A stretch of 64,000 bases of DNA from Stenotrophomonas rhizophila (lineage in GTDB: Bacteria; Pseudomonadota; Gammaproteobacteria; Xanthomonadales; Xanthomonadaceae). Below, piece after piece: positions 26,654-34,364 of this stretch; the first letter of the stretch is position 1; each line of letters opens with the position of its first letter. The DNA lies in assembly GCF_007667275.1 (NCBI RefSeq), contig NZ_VDQT01000002.1, positions 186,001 through 250,000 of the forward strand, written 5' to 3'. The position numbers were made by a program, and so were the translations under genes. The notes beneath the pieces were generated by a model. That model was given only the letters and a program-made list of their open reading frames with translations, did no database searches and had not been told where the DNA came from.

Positions 26654-28084
26654 ATGGCCACCAACACATCAGCGCCGGCACAGGACGGCTGGATGGCGCG
26701 CGCGGCGCTGCGCTCGGCCGCCTGGGCCGAGAAGTGGTTCCCCGATGCCTACGTGTTCGCGGTGCTCGGCGTGGTGATCGTTGCGCTGGCGGCCATGGGC
26801 TTCGGCGCCACCCCGCAGGCCACCGCCCGCGCCTTCGGCGACGGCTTCTGGAGCCTGATCCCGTTCACCATGCAGATGGCCTTCGTGGTCATCGGCGGCT
26901 ACGCGGTGGCTACCGCGCCGGTGGTCGCGCGCTTTATCGAACTGCTTGCCCGCGTCCCACGCACCGGCCGTGGCGCGGTGGTGTACGTGGGCCTGGTGAG
27001 CATGCTGGCCTCGCTGCTCAGCTGGGGCTTTTCGCTGGTATTCGGCGGCCTGCTGGTACGGGCACTGGCCCGGCGCGAGGGGCTGCACATGGATTACCGC
27101 GCTGCCGGTGCCTCGGCGTACCTCGGCCTGGGCGCAGTGTGGGCGATGGGGCTGAGCTCCTCCGCCGCGCAGCTGCAGGCCAACCCGGCCAGCATGCCGC
27201 CCGGCCTGGTGGAGATCACCGGCGTGCTGCCCTTCACCGAAACCATTTTCCTGTGGCAGTCCATCGCGCTGACCGCCGCGCTCATCCTGGTCTCGCTGCT
27301 GATCGCCTGGCTGACCGCCCCGGGCCCGGCCACCGCGCGCACCGCCCGCGATTTCGCCGGCGCCGCCCAGGCCGAACCGGAGCCACTGCCGCCGCGCACG
27401 CGGGCCGGCGAATGGCTGGAATACAGCCCGCTGCTCACCGTGCTGCTCTCGCTGCTGGCGTTCGGCTGGTTGTTCAGCGAATTCGCCAGTAAGCCGGTGG
27501 TGACCGCCATCGCCAACCTCAATACCTACAACTTCCTGTTCATCTCGCTGGGCCTGCTGCTGCACTGGCGCCCGCGCAGTTTCCTCAACGCGGTGGCGAA
27601 GGCCGTGCCCAGCACCACGGGCGTGCTGATCCAGTTCCCGCTGTATGGCGGCATCGCCATGATCCTCACCCACGCGGTGGGCGATGGTGGCGAGACCCTG
27701 GCCCATCGCCTGTCCACGGTATTCGTGCACATCGCCACCACCGACACCTTTGCGCTGGTGATGGGCGTCTACTCGGCGGTGCTGGGCTTCTTCGTGCCGT
27801 CCGGCGGCGGCAAGTGGATCATCGAAGCGCCGTACGTGATGCAAGCCGCGAATGAACTCAAGGCCCATCTCGGCTGGGCCGTGCAGGTCTACAACGCCGC
27901 CGAGGCGCTGCCCAACCTGATCAACCCGTTCTGGATGCTGCCGCTGCTGGGCGTGCTGGGCCTGAAGGCGCGCGACATCGTCGGGTTCACCTTCATCCAG
28001 CTGCTGGTGCATATACCGCTGGTCCTTGGCCTGCTGTGGCTGCTGGGCATGACCCTGACCTATGTGCCGCCGGTGATGCCGTAG
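26654..28084 (+). CDS. atoE: Short-chain fatty acid transporter, AtoE family
   Basis: 476 residues, about 11-12 membrane segments. AtoE/TIGR00366-type features: WAEKWFPDAYVFAVLGVVIVAL near the N-terminus, FTMQMAFVVIGGYAVATAP, WGFSLVFGGLL, GLSSSAAQLQANPASMP, PLYGGIAMILTHAVG, FFVPSGGGKWIIEAPYVMQAA, NLINPFWMLPLLGV. It would carry butyrate or other short-chain fatty acids through the inner membrane. ATG 26654 is preceded by GGGAGGGTAGGGC. No acetoacetate degradation genes are adjacent. It is convergent with the HsdR-like gene, whose stop is 18 bp away. Confidence 0.9.
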   Translation: MATNTSAPAQDGWMARAALRSAAWAEKWFPDAYVFAVLGVVIVALAAMGFGATPQATARAFGDGFWSLIPFTMQMAFVVIGGYAVATAPVVARFIELLARVPRTGRGAVVYVGLVSMLASLLSWGFSLVFGGLLVRALARREGLHMDYRAAGASAYLGLGAVWAMGLSSSAAQLQANPASMPPGLVEITGVLPFTETIFLWQSIALTAALILVSLLIAWLTAPGPATARTARDFAGAAQAEPEPLPPRTRAGEWLEYSPLLTVLLSLLAFGWLFSEFASKPVVTAIANLNTYNFLFISLGLLLHWRPRSFLNAVAKAVPSTTGVLIQFPLYGGIAMILTHAVGDGGETLAHRLSTVFVHIATTDTFALVMGVYSAVLGFFVPSGGGKWIIEAPYVMQAANELKAHLGWAVQVYNAAEALPNLINPFWMLPLLGVLGLKARDIVGFTFIQLLVHIPLVLGLLWLLGMTLTYVPPVMP

Positions 28085-28101
28085 CGCAGGCGGTCCCGGC
28101 T

Positions 28102-30939
28102 TCACCCCGGTGGCCAGTCGTGTGCGCGCGACAGGACCGCGTGCAGCACGGCCTGTACCTGCGGCTCCTCCAGGTCGCGGCGCAGCAGCGGTTCCAGCCG
28201 CTCGCGCAGGTGGTGGTGGAACTGGAGGCGCGGGCCCGCATGCGCCTCGGCCACCACCACGTCGATCAGCGCACCCATTGAAATGTGCTGCGTGGGGTGG
28301 GACGTTGCGCCGAACAGGCTGTCCAGCAACGCCAGGCCGCGCGACGGTGGATGGCCACCGCTGCCGCCGTGCAGCGAAACCTGGAGCGTCGCTTCGAAGG
28401 CCTGCAGTGCCTGCAGGCGCAGCGTGCCGGCAGGCATCAGCAGGATCTGGCTCAGTGCGTGGCGGCTCTGCTCGGCCAGGTGCGGCGCGTCGCCGGTAGC
28501 GCCCAGGTAGTGCCGCAGGCGCGTGTACACCTGGTGGCACTGCTGTTCGGTCGCGGAGCGCTCCGGCTCGGCCGCCAGCAGAAGCGGGTAGTCCAGCGCT
28601 TCTTCGTGCACCGCAGGCGCACGCTCGCGCGCCCAATGCCGCACCCGCAGGTCTTCCGGATTGAAGCAGTCTTCTTCCAGCGCCGTCTGGCTTACCGCAT
28701 CGCGCAGTACCGAATAGCGGTGCAGGATGCCGCGGTAACGGGCGCACACGGCCGCCTGGTCACCGGTGAGCGCGGCTTCCGAGGCGATCGCGATCTGCAA
28801 TCGCTGTCCAAACGCGGTGACCCGACGGTGCAGCAGGTCGCGCCGGCGCCGGTGCAGGTCGATGTCCTCGCCATGCGAACCCAGTGTCCAATACGGTGCA
28901 AGGTGCTCGCGGCAGGCATGGAAGTCGCTCTCGGCGTCACCCGGCAACAGTGTCTGCAGCCGTTGATGATCGGTCGGCAGCGCGTCGCGCTGCACCTGCA
29001 CGGACCCGGGCAGCCACTCCTGCCCTGGCGCTTCGGTCATGCCACTGGCGTGGAAATCCACCACCAGCGCCGCGCGCTTGTCCGGGTGTGGCGCATTCAC
29101 CAGCCCCACCGCGCGCAGGCGTTCCGGTGCCGACAACGGCCGGTCGACATATAAGAGGCCCAGCTGCGCGTCCTGCACGGCGGGAAGCGGGCCATGCGCT
29201 ATCACCAGTTCGACCTGCGGTGGAATGCGCGCGCAGGCCTGGTCCGTCGGCAGGCCGTGGCTGTCGTAACCCGACACCTGGGTGTGCAGGCCGCCGCCGA
29301 GCGCGCGCTGGTAGTCCTGCGCCTCCTGCGGGGTATCCACCAGCAGGGTGCCGCGCAGCCCGCGTTCGGCAAGCCGGATCAGGCCGTGGAAGTGCTGGCT
29401 GATGGCGGTGGCAACCCGGGCGTGTCGCGGGTCGCTGCCCGCCCCATCGCTGCGTGTCGTCGCGCCGCGCACCGGCACCGGGAAGATCGGCGCACCATCG
29501 CGCCATGCGGGCACCACCACGCCGTCGGCCACGGCATGCTCGGGGGGATACTGGTAAAGCAGCGCGCCCGCGTCCAGGTTGGTTGCCGGCAAGAGGACCG
29601 GTTGCGCGGACAGGGTGATCCAGGTCGATTGCGGCAGGCAGCGGCGCAGGCGGCGCAGCAGCGCCGGCGGGCTTTCCCAGAAGTCGGCATCCACCAGCAG
29701 CAGGATGTCGCCCGCTGCCGGCTCATGCGGGGCGGGCATCGCCGCCTTGCGACCCCATCCCCGCAGCACCCGCAGCGGGACTTCCTGTGTCGAACCCGCA
29801 TACCCGGCGAAGAATTCCGTGAGCTGGTCGACGGCGCGTGGCCCGGGCCTGCGCCTGCACTCCTGCGTGATGGGCGAGGGCCGGGTGACCGGCAGCAGCA
29901 CGCGCAGGCCGTCGAAGGCCGGGTCGGCCCGCAGCGCGTTGAGCAGCCAGTGCCGCGTGCGCTGCAGGCCGCTCCCGGCGGCCAGGCACAGCTGGCCACC
30001 GCAGCGCCTGCCGGTGGCGTCGCGCATGCGCAACGCCTGCAACGCGTGCTGCACCGCGAAGAACTGCGCCGGTCGCGCCACGTAGCGCCGTCCATGCGCG
30101 CCGGTGTGCAGGAAACCCCGCAGCAGCTGCAGGAAGCGTGCCGGACCCAGCACCCCGTGCAGCAGCTCGGCATGCGCCGCCCACGGCGGGTCCAGTGCAA
30201 CGGCGGTAAAGGGGACCGGCCGGTCGCGCAGCTCGGCCAGGGCTTCGCGGTTCCAGCCGTGTTCGCGCCAGCGCACCCAGCCATGCGCCGGGGTACCGAC
30301 GCTGGCGTAGCAGCCGCCGCGCCGGTCCAGGCACAGCAGCACCTGCGCGTGCAGGGCCGGTTGATGGGCCAGGATGGGCGCGTTGCCGCGCCCCAGGTGC
30401 GCGATGCCGGCCGCGATGCCGCCCCAGCGCTTTTCCCGATCGCGCTCCACGCAGGCCAGTACCACCAGCGGAATGCCATTGACGTAGCCGACCAGCTCAC
30501 GGATGTCTGGATCGAGCGCGTCCGGGTACGGGCACGCATCGGCCACGTCCCAGTGATTGCGGTGCGCATGCGCCCAGTCGATCAACGGCACATGCACCGT
30601 GGTACTGCCGCCGTCGGGGAGCCGCTGCTGGACGGGCACGCCGTCCATGAGCAGTCGATGCACGGTGCCGCTGGAGGCTTCCCAGTCCATGTTGTGGCAG
30701 CAGGTATCCACCGCCGCAATGATGTCGTTGAAGCAGTGTGGCGACAGCGGAAGCGATTCGCCGTTCCAGTCGAAGCGGAACCGCCGCAGCCACGGCAGCA
30801 ACCGATTCTCCAGCAGCGGGCTCTCCGGCAGTCCGCGCAGCGGGTCCAGCTCCCATGGCTCCAGATGGTTCCAGCCGAGGCGACGCAACCAACCCAGTAC
30901 GGAGTGGCGTACGCCGTACCTGCCGGCCACCGCGCTCAT
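28102..30939 (-). CDS. HsdR-like protein with degenerate nuclease and helicase motifs
   Basis: 945 residues from the ATG at 30937-30939; an upstream ATG at 31054-31056 would add 39 residues through a palindrome. The type I restriction subunit layout is recognisable. It has an HSDR_N-like domain (VPLIDWAHAHRNHW, DPDI at 143-146, VNGIPLVVLACVE at 153-165), ARPAQFFAVQHALQAL, a Walker A position, a DEAH position, and a late helicase region (VDRPLSAPERLRAVGLVN, 598-615). All active motifs are replaced: PD...ExK ends in ACVE, GSGKT reads GSGLQRT (322-328), DEAH reads DADF (417-420), TGTP reads SAQP (444-447), and the motif VI Arg is missing. Yet the frame is open for 2.8 kb. It is likely a structural or regulatory homologue, not an ATP-driven nuclease. 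Part of a dead HsdRMS-like cluster. Confidence 0.78.
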   Translation of the reverse strand: MSAVAGRYGVRHSVLGWLRRLGWNHLEPWELDPLRGLPESPLLENRLLPWLRRFRFDWNGESLPLSPHCFNDIIAAVDTCCHNMDWEASSGTVHRLLMDGVPVQQRLPDGGSTTVHVPLIDWAHAHRNHWDVADACPYPDALDPDIRELVGYVNGIPLVVLACVERDREKRWGGIAAGIAHLGRGNAPILAHQPALHAQVLLCLDRRGGCYASVGTPAHGWVRWREHGWNREALAELRDRPVPFTAVALDPPWAAHAELLHGVLGPARFLQLLRGFLHTGAHGRRYVARPAQFFAVQHALQALRMRDATGRRCGGQLCLAAGSGLQRTRHWLLNALRADPAFDGLRVLLPVTRPSPITQECRRRPGPRAVDQLTEFFAGYAGSTQEVPLRVLRGWGRKAAMPAPHEPAAGDILLLVDADFWESPPALLRRLRRCLPQSTWITLSAQPVLLPATNLDAGALLYQYPPEHAVADGVVVPAWRDGAPIFPVPVRGATTRSDGAGSDPRHARVATAISQHFHGLIRLAERGLRGTLLVDTPQEAQDYQRALGGGLHTQVSGYDSHGLPTDQACARIPPQVELVIAHGPLPAVQDAQLGLLYVDRPLSAPERLRAVGLVNAPHPDKRAALVVDFHASGMTEAPGQEWLPGSVQVQRDALPTDHQRLQTLLPGDAESDFHACREHLAPYWTLGSHGEDIDLHRRRRDLLHRRVTAFGQRLQIAIASEAALTGDQAAVCARYRGILHRYSVLRDAVSQTALEEDCFNPEDLRVRHWARERAPAVHEEALDYPLLLAAEPERSATEQQCHQVYTRLRHYLGATGDAPHLAEQSRHALSQILLMPAGTLRLQALQAFEATLQVSLHGGSGGHPPSRGLALLDSLFGATSHPTQHISMGALIDVVVAEAHAGPRLQFHHHLRERLEPLLRRDLEEPQVQAVLHAVLSRAHDWPPG

Positions 30940-31048
30940 GCGGAACGCCCTTCGGGCAACGGGAAGATGCGTGTCGGTGCAGACCGGTAACCTGGGCAGA
31001 TGATGTTCATGACGCCAGTGTGTTCGATCCGTGCCATCGCACACTGTG

Positions 31049-31068
31049 TGCATCATTCCGAATCATGC
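31049..31068. promoter_or_regulatory. Palindrome and copy 1 of a 15-bp inverted repeat at the HsdR-like gene start
   Basis: GCATCATTC-C-GAATCATGC (31050-31068) is a near-perfect palindrome. Its part TGCATCATTCCGAAT (31049-31063) occurs again in inverted orientation at 33790-33804. The two copies bracket the HsdM-like, XRE and S-like genes. They may be operators for a shared regulator or terminal repeats of a mobile unit. Confidence 0.5.
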
Positions 31069-31155
31069 GTTGGAAGCGCACGCGACAGAACGCGTTCTCA
31101 ATCCTTCTTTAAATTAGGATAGTGAGAGCCAATCGATACGCGATCACGCGTCGTT

Positions 31156-32667
31156 TCAGGCAAGATCCGCGAAGTCGCGTTCCAGTGCTTCCAGCTCGGC
31201 GTTGAGTTCCCGCTGGACGGCCGCGAACGACGCTTCCAGCACGGCGCGCCGCGACCGCAACGTTGCCAGGTCGGTGGCGGGACGTGCCGGCGCCGGACGC
31301 ACGTAACGCGCAATACTCAGGTTGCCGTGGTTCGTCGTGATCTCGTCCGGACCTGCCAGATGTGCCATGCCCGGCACACTGGCGCGTTCCGCGCACAGCG
31401 TGTGCAGCGTTCTCGCTGCCTGCATGCCCAGGCGGGGACCGCGCTGGCCGGGCGCAGCAAGGGGGCGCGCGTCGATGAACAGCACTTCCTCATCGCTGCG
31501 GGCCCGGCGCAGCAGCAGCAAGGCGGTGGCCACGGCCGCGCCTGCGAACAGACGGTCCGGCAGCCCGATCACCGTCTCCACCAGGTTCGCGTCGAGCCAG
31601 GCTTGGCGGATGCGCGCCTCCTCGCCGTCGCGGAACAACACACCGTGCGGCACCACGATGGCCATGCGTCCGCAGTGCGGGTCCAGCGTGGCCAGCATGT
31701 GCTGGATCAGCGCGGCATGGGCCCATTGCCGGGGCGCCACACCGTGCAGGAAGCGCACGTGCGGGTCAGCGCTGGCGTGGGTGGGGCTCCATTTCAGATG
31801 CAGCGGTGGGCAGGCCAATGCCACATGGAAGCGTTGCAGTCGGCCGTCTTCCAGCAGTGGATCCTCCAGCGCATCGCGCGCGCGCAGGTGCGGGCTGTCG
31901 CTGCCGTGCAGGAGCAGGCGCAGGCGCGCGAGCGCGCACAATCGTGGGTCCGCTTCCTGGCCGTACAGCGGATGACGCAGGTCCGCATCTGCGATCGTTG
32001 CGTCGTCCGTGCCCCGCATCCAGCGCGACGCAGCCAACAGCAGCGCGCCATGCCGGCAGGCGGGGTCGTATACGGCCTCCTGGGCGGTGGGCGTGGTGAG
32101 TGCCGCCATCAGCCACGCCAATGCGGTCGGAACCGGAGCCGGTTCGGCGCAGCCATGGCCCGCCACGGGGCGCTCCAGCAATCCTTCCACGGCATCGCTG
32201 ATACAGGCATTCCCACGTGCGGACACCGCGCGAAAGTCCAGCGCAGGCAAGGCCAGGCGTTCAAGCAGGTGCAGCAGCACATGGTCGCGTTCAATCTCGT
32301 CGGCCGGCAGGGCATCGCCCAGGTGCAGCGCCGGGAAGATGCCACCCAGCTTGCGTGGATTGGCCAGGGTGAACACCCGCAAGGCGGTCATCACCCGCAG
32401 CGCATTGCCCGGCGCATGGCGCTGTCGGAACAGCGTGTCGAACCGGGCCTGGGCGGGAACGCAGAACGGAAGCGAGTGCATCCGGTCGAATGGCCGTTGT
32501 GCCGAAGAAGGCGTTCGGGCCTGGTGCGCATCGCTGGCCAGCTTCAGCAGCAACAGCGACAGGGTCAGGTGCGTATCCGCATCCGGACGCATGACGTCGC
32601 CGAGCGCATCGCGGGCGTGGATCAGGGCGGCAAGGGTCGCTGGGGTGTCGGAGAGCGGTAAGCGCAT
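31156..32667 (-). CDS. HsdM-like protein with degenerate SAM and catalytic motifs
   Basis: 503 residues, ATG 32665-32667 after AAGGGG. The core of a type I N6-adenine methyltransferase is clear: GQEADPRLCALARLRLLLHG (236-255), QWAHAALIQHMLATLDPHCGRMAIVVPHGVLF, ANLVETVIGLPDRLFAG, DEEVLFIDARPL, and a C-terminal coiled coil (about 465-503) like the HsdS-contacting tail. Motif I, normally DPACGTGG, reads DPACRHGAL (201-209), and motif IV, normally NPPF/Y, reads ACPPLH (285-290). SAM binding and methyl transfer are therefore unlikely. It lies 100 bp upstream of the HsdR-like gene's first possible ATG, on the same strand, and is divergent from the XRE gene. Confidence 0.8.
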   Translation of the reverse strand: MRLPLSDTPATLAALIHARDALGDVMRPDADTHLTLSLLLLKLASDAHQARTPSSAQRPFDRMHSLPFCVPAQARFDTLFRQRHAPGNALRVMTALRVFTLANPRKLGGIFPALHLGDALPADEIERDHVLLHLLERLALPALDFRAVSARGNACISDAVEGLLERPVAGHGCAEPAPVPTALAWLMAALTTPTAQEAVYDPACRHGALLLAASRWMRGTDDATIADADLRHPLYGQEADPRLCALARLRLLLHGSDSPHLRARDALEDPLLEDGRLQRFHVALACPPLHLKWSPTHASADPHVRFLHGVAPRQWAHAALIQHMLATLDPHCGRMAIVVPHGVLFRDGEEARIRQAWLDANLVETVIGLPDRLFAGAAVATALLLLRRARSDEEVLFIDARPLAAPGQRGPRLGMQAARTLHTLCAERASVPGMAHLAGPDEITTNHGNLSIARYVRPAPARPATDLATLRSRRAVLEASFAAVQRELNAELEALERDFADLA

Positions 32668-32753
32668 TAGCCCCTTCTCCTGCGCTTATACGGCGCTCCA
32701 TTCGACTTCAAAGATCCAGACACAGGCCTACTCCTCGCTCGGATCGCGCCAGT

Positions 32754-32789
32754 CTATACCATTTTCCGATATAGGAAGATCGGATATAG
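32754..32789. promoter_or_regulatory. Candidate XRE operator cluster between the HsdM-like and XRE genes
   Basis: CTATA (32754-32758) faces TATAG (32770-32774), and a second TATAG follows at 32785-32789. TTCC-GATATA-GGAA (32764-32777) has symmetric arms. These overlapping repeats sit between the divergent starts at 32667 and 32822, where an autoregulating XRE protein would bind. Confidence 0.5.
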
Positions 32790-32821
32790 CTTTCAAGGTC
32801 GCCCTTTCTATACGTGCGGCC

Positions 32822-33097
32822 ATGCCAAAGACCATCTATCGGCCCGAGTACACGGTGCTTGTTGAACTGGTACGTGAGCTACGTCTGAATGCCGGCCTTA
32901 CCCAGACCGAAGTTTCGGAAAAGCTTGGCATCACCCAGCCAAAGCTCAGCGATGTCGAGCGCGGTAGCCGCCGGCTGGATCTAGTCGAATTGCGTGATCT
33001 CGCCGTGATCTGCGGGACATCTCTCCCGGAGGTCGTCACGGAGCTGGAAGCTCGGCTGAAAAAAAGGCGCGCGCCTGCCCCTGCCAAGCGACGATAG
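32822..33097 (+). CDS. XRE family helix-turn-helix regulator
   Basis: 91 residues. A Cro/CI-type HTH occupies about residues 12-70: LVRELRLNAGLTQTEVSEKLGITQPKLSDVERGSRRLDLVELRDLAVICG; a basic tail KKRRAPAPAKRR follows. ATG 32822 is preceded by a CTATAC element only 9 bases away and has no Shine-Dalgarno sequence, so the transcript may be leaderless (inference). The gene sits between the S-like and HsdM-like genes but on the other strand, convergent with the S-like gene. This is like the small controller proteins of restriction-modification systems. Likely controls the divergent HsdM-like/HsdR-like transcription through the repeats at 32754-32789. Confidence 0.85.
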   Translation: MPKTIYRPEYTVLVELVRELRLNAGLTQTEVSEKLGITQPKLSDVERGSRRLDLVELRDLAVICGTSLPEVVTELEARLKKRRAPAPAKRR

Positions 33098-33137
33098 TCA
33101 TGCCTCGGTGCCGATGTTCCCGTGAGCCAAGACTTCC

Positions 33138-33737
33138 TCACACCGAATCCTTGTAGAGAAGGCGTTCCGTGTGACGGGAAACCTCCTCGTGCCGAGCACT
33201 CATGAGGAGCTCACAGCGGCTTCGCTCGATCATTGCCGTGCGAGCGATCGTCACGATTCGATGCTGATGAACAAGGGGCGGAACCTGTATTGGCAGGTCC
33301 AGCACCGAGGCCTTCCGCACACTCTGCTGCCGTGAGCCGGCTGACTGGCCCCGCAGGTAATCCTGCGCACCCGGCTGGTTCAACTGCCACGCCAGGAATG
33401 CAGGCATCACCGTGGCGGGATCCTTCAGCCGGATCACGTACAGGTGCGGGCTGCACACCGTGCTTTCGGGAGGCGAGCACAACAGCGCTGCCGCGGGATG
33501 GCTGCCGCGCGCGGCAAGCAGCACGTCGCCGTCCTTGACCCAGTCCGGTGTCTTGCGATGACTCAAGCGTGTGCGCAGCAGATCGTCCGCATCCTGCACG
33601 CCGGCTGCGGTCACGTTCTTCAACTGGATGACCCGTACCGGGCCGTCCGCGAATGCAACGATGGCACCACGGAACGGGTGGCCCTGGCGGATGCTGGCGA
33701 TGTCGCCCAGCCGTGCGGTAGCGTGTGAAATGTTCAT
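33138..33737 (-). CDS. HsdS-like protein with one target recognition domain
   Basis: 199 residues from ATG 33735-33737 (MNISHATARLGDIASIRQGH); an earlier ATG at 33771-33773 is possible. A single type I specificity-type half: RLGDIASIRQGHPFRG, VRVIQLKNV, PDWVKDGDVLLAARGS, SPHLYVIRLKD, AFLAWQLNQPGAQDYLRG, VLDLPIQVPPLVHQHRIV, then a C-terminal helix. HsdS proteins usually have two TRDs and two conserved helices (400 or more residues), so this is a half-size form that could act as a dimer recognising a symmetric site. It is on the same strand as the HsdM- and HsdR-like genes but separated from them by the XRE gene. It probably supplies DNA specificity to the complex. Confidence 0.78.
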   Translation of the reverse strand: MNISHATARLGDIASIRQGHPFRGAIVAFADGPVRVIQLKNVTAAGVQDADDLLRTRLSHRKTPDWVKDGDVLLAARGSHPAAALLCSPPESTVCSPHLYVIRLKDPATVMPAFLAWQLNQPGAQDYLRGQSAGSRQQSVRKASVLDLPIQVPPLVHQHRIVTIARTAMIERSRCELLMSARHEEVSRHTERLLYKDSV

Positions 33738-33773
33738 GGCGCCGAACATGCGCGGCGCCCGATGGGTCGTCAA

Positions 33774-34166
33774 CGTACGCCTCTACAGCATTCGGAATGA
33801 TGCAGATCCAGGCCGGAAAACTGCAACGTAATTAACGTAATGCCATAGGGCCGGCGCCGTCGTCTCTCTATAGGAGTAGAGCGAACCAATCACGTTTTTG
33901 AGACTGCGCAGAACGGCGGTCACAGTTGCCGCGCATCGGCCCATGTTCATGCTGATGACTGGGCCATCTTCGGAGGTGGACATGAGCCGATTCCATCCAG
34001 GAATAAGCATGGCAACGCGGGCGAAAAACCCTGAAAAACAAGGCTGTCGTGTCACTGCAGTGAAGTCTTGACGGATTCGTATGCAAATCGCCACACGGAT
34101 TTAACCCGGCCCTGCACAGGATGGCCTCGACCGCGGCATCCCGCCCGCGGCTTCCGGAGATCCGAG
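33774..34166. other. Non-coding stretch upstream of the S-like gene with copy 2 of the 15-bp inverted repeat
   Basis: ATTCGGAATGATGCA at 33790-33804 is the exact reverse complement of 31049-31063 and contains the symmetric CATTC-G-GAATG. The rest is less GC-rich, with an AT-rich CGTAATTAACGTAATG block near 33827. A 103-codon minus ORF (33783-34094) exists but has no family features and ends in the repeat, so it is not called. Confidence 0.45.
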
Positions 34167-34313
34167 ATGGCCCAGCAGCGCAATCAGAGTTCCCAACAGG
34201 ACCAGCGTGGTCAGCAGGAGGGGCGTGGCCGCGACCAGCAGCAGCAACAGCAGCAGGAACAGCAGCAACGCAACCAGAACCAGCAGCAGGGCTGGAAGGA
34301 CGAAGAAGAGTGA
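34167..34313 (+). CDS. Gln-rich disordered microprotein
   Basis: 48 residues, function unknown. The start MAQQRNQSSQQDQRGQQEG is followed by a run of seven Gln broken only by Glu, Arg and Asn, and the protein ends GWKDEEE. About half of all residues are Gln. It has no hydrophobic residues apart from the initial Met, Ala, Gly and one Trp, so it cannot fold as a normal globule. ATG 34167 has GGAGA about 8 bases upstream, and a Rho-independent terminator follows 25 bp after the stop, so it looks like a genuine monocistronic gene. It could be a condensate-forming or stress-related hydrophilic peptide (inference). Confidence 0.65.
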   Translation: MAQQRNQSSQQDQRGQQEGRGRDQQQQQQQEQQQRNQNQQQGWKDEEE

Positions 34314-34338
34314 CGGCTGGCTGTAGCGCCGGACAATA

Positions 34339-34362
34339 AAGGCCCCGCCTCGGCGGGGCCTT
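34339..34362. terminator. Bidirectional terminator between the microprotein and QEGLA genes
   Basis: AAGGCCCCGCC-TC-GGCGGGGCCTT, an 11-bp perfect stem with a 2-base centre. It serves the plus-strand Gln-rich gene and the minus-strand gene ending at 34365. It has the same stem sequence as the terminator at 745-769. Confidence 0.75.
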
Positions 34363-34364
34363 CT

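Noticed and set aside
31057..33773. Functional type I restriction-modification system
   Set aside because: Overall homology is clear but every catalytic motif checked in the R- and M-like proteins is replaced, so calling it an active R-M system is not supported.
33783..34094. 103-codon minus-strand ORF upstream of the S-like gene
   Set aside because: No ribosome binding site or family features, and its end lies in the 15-bp inverted repeat; treated as non-coding.
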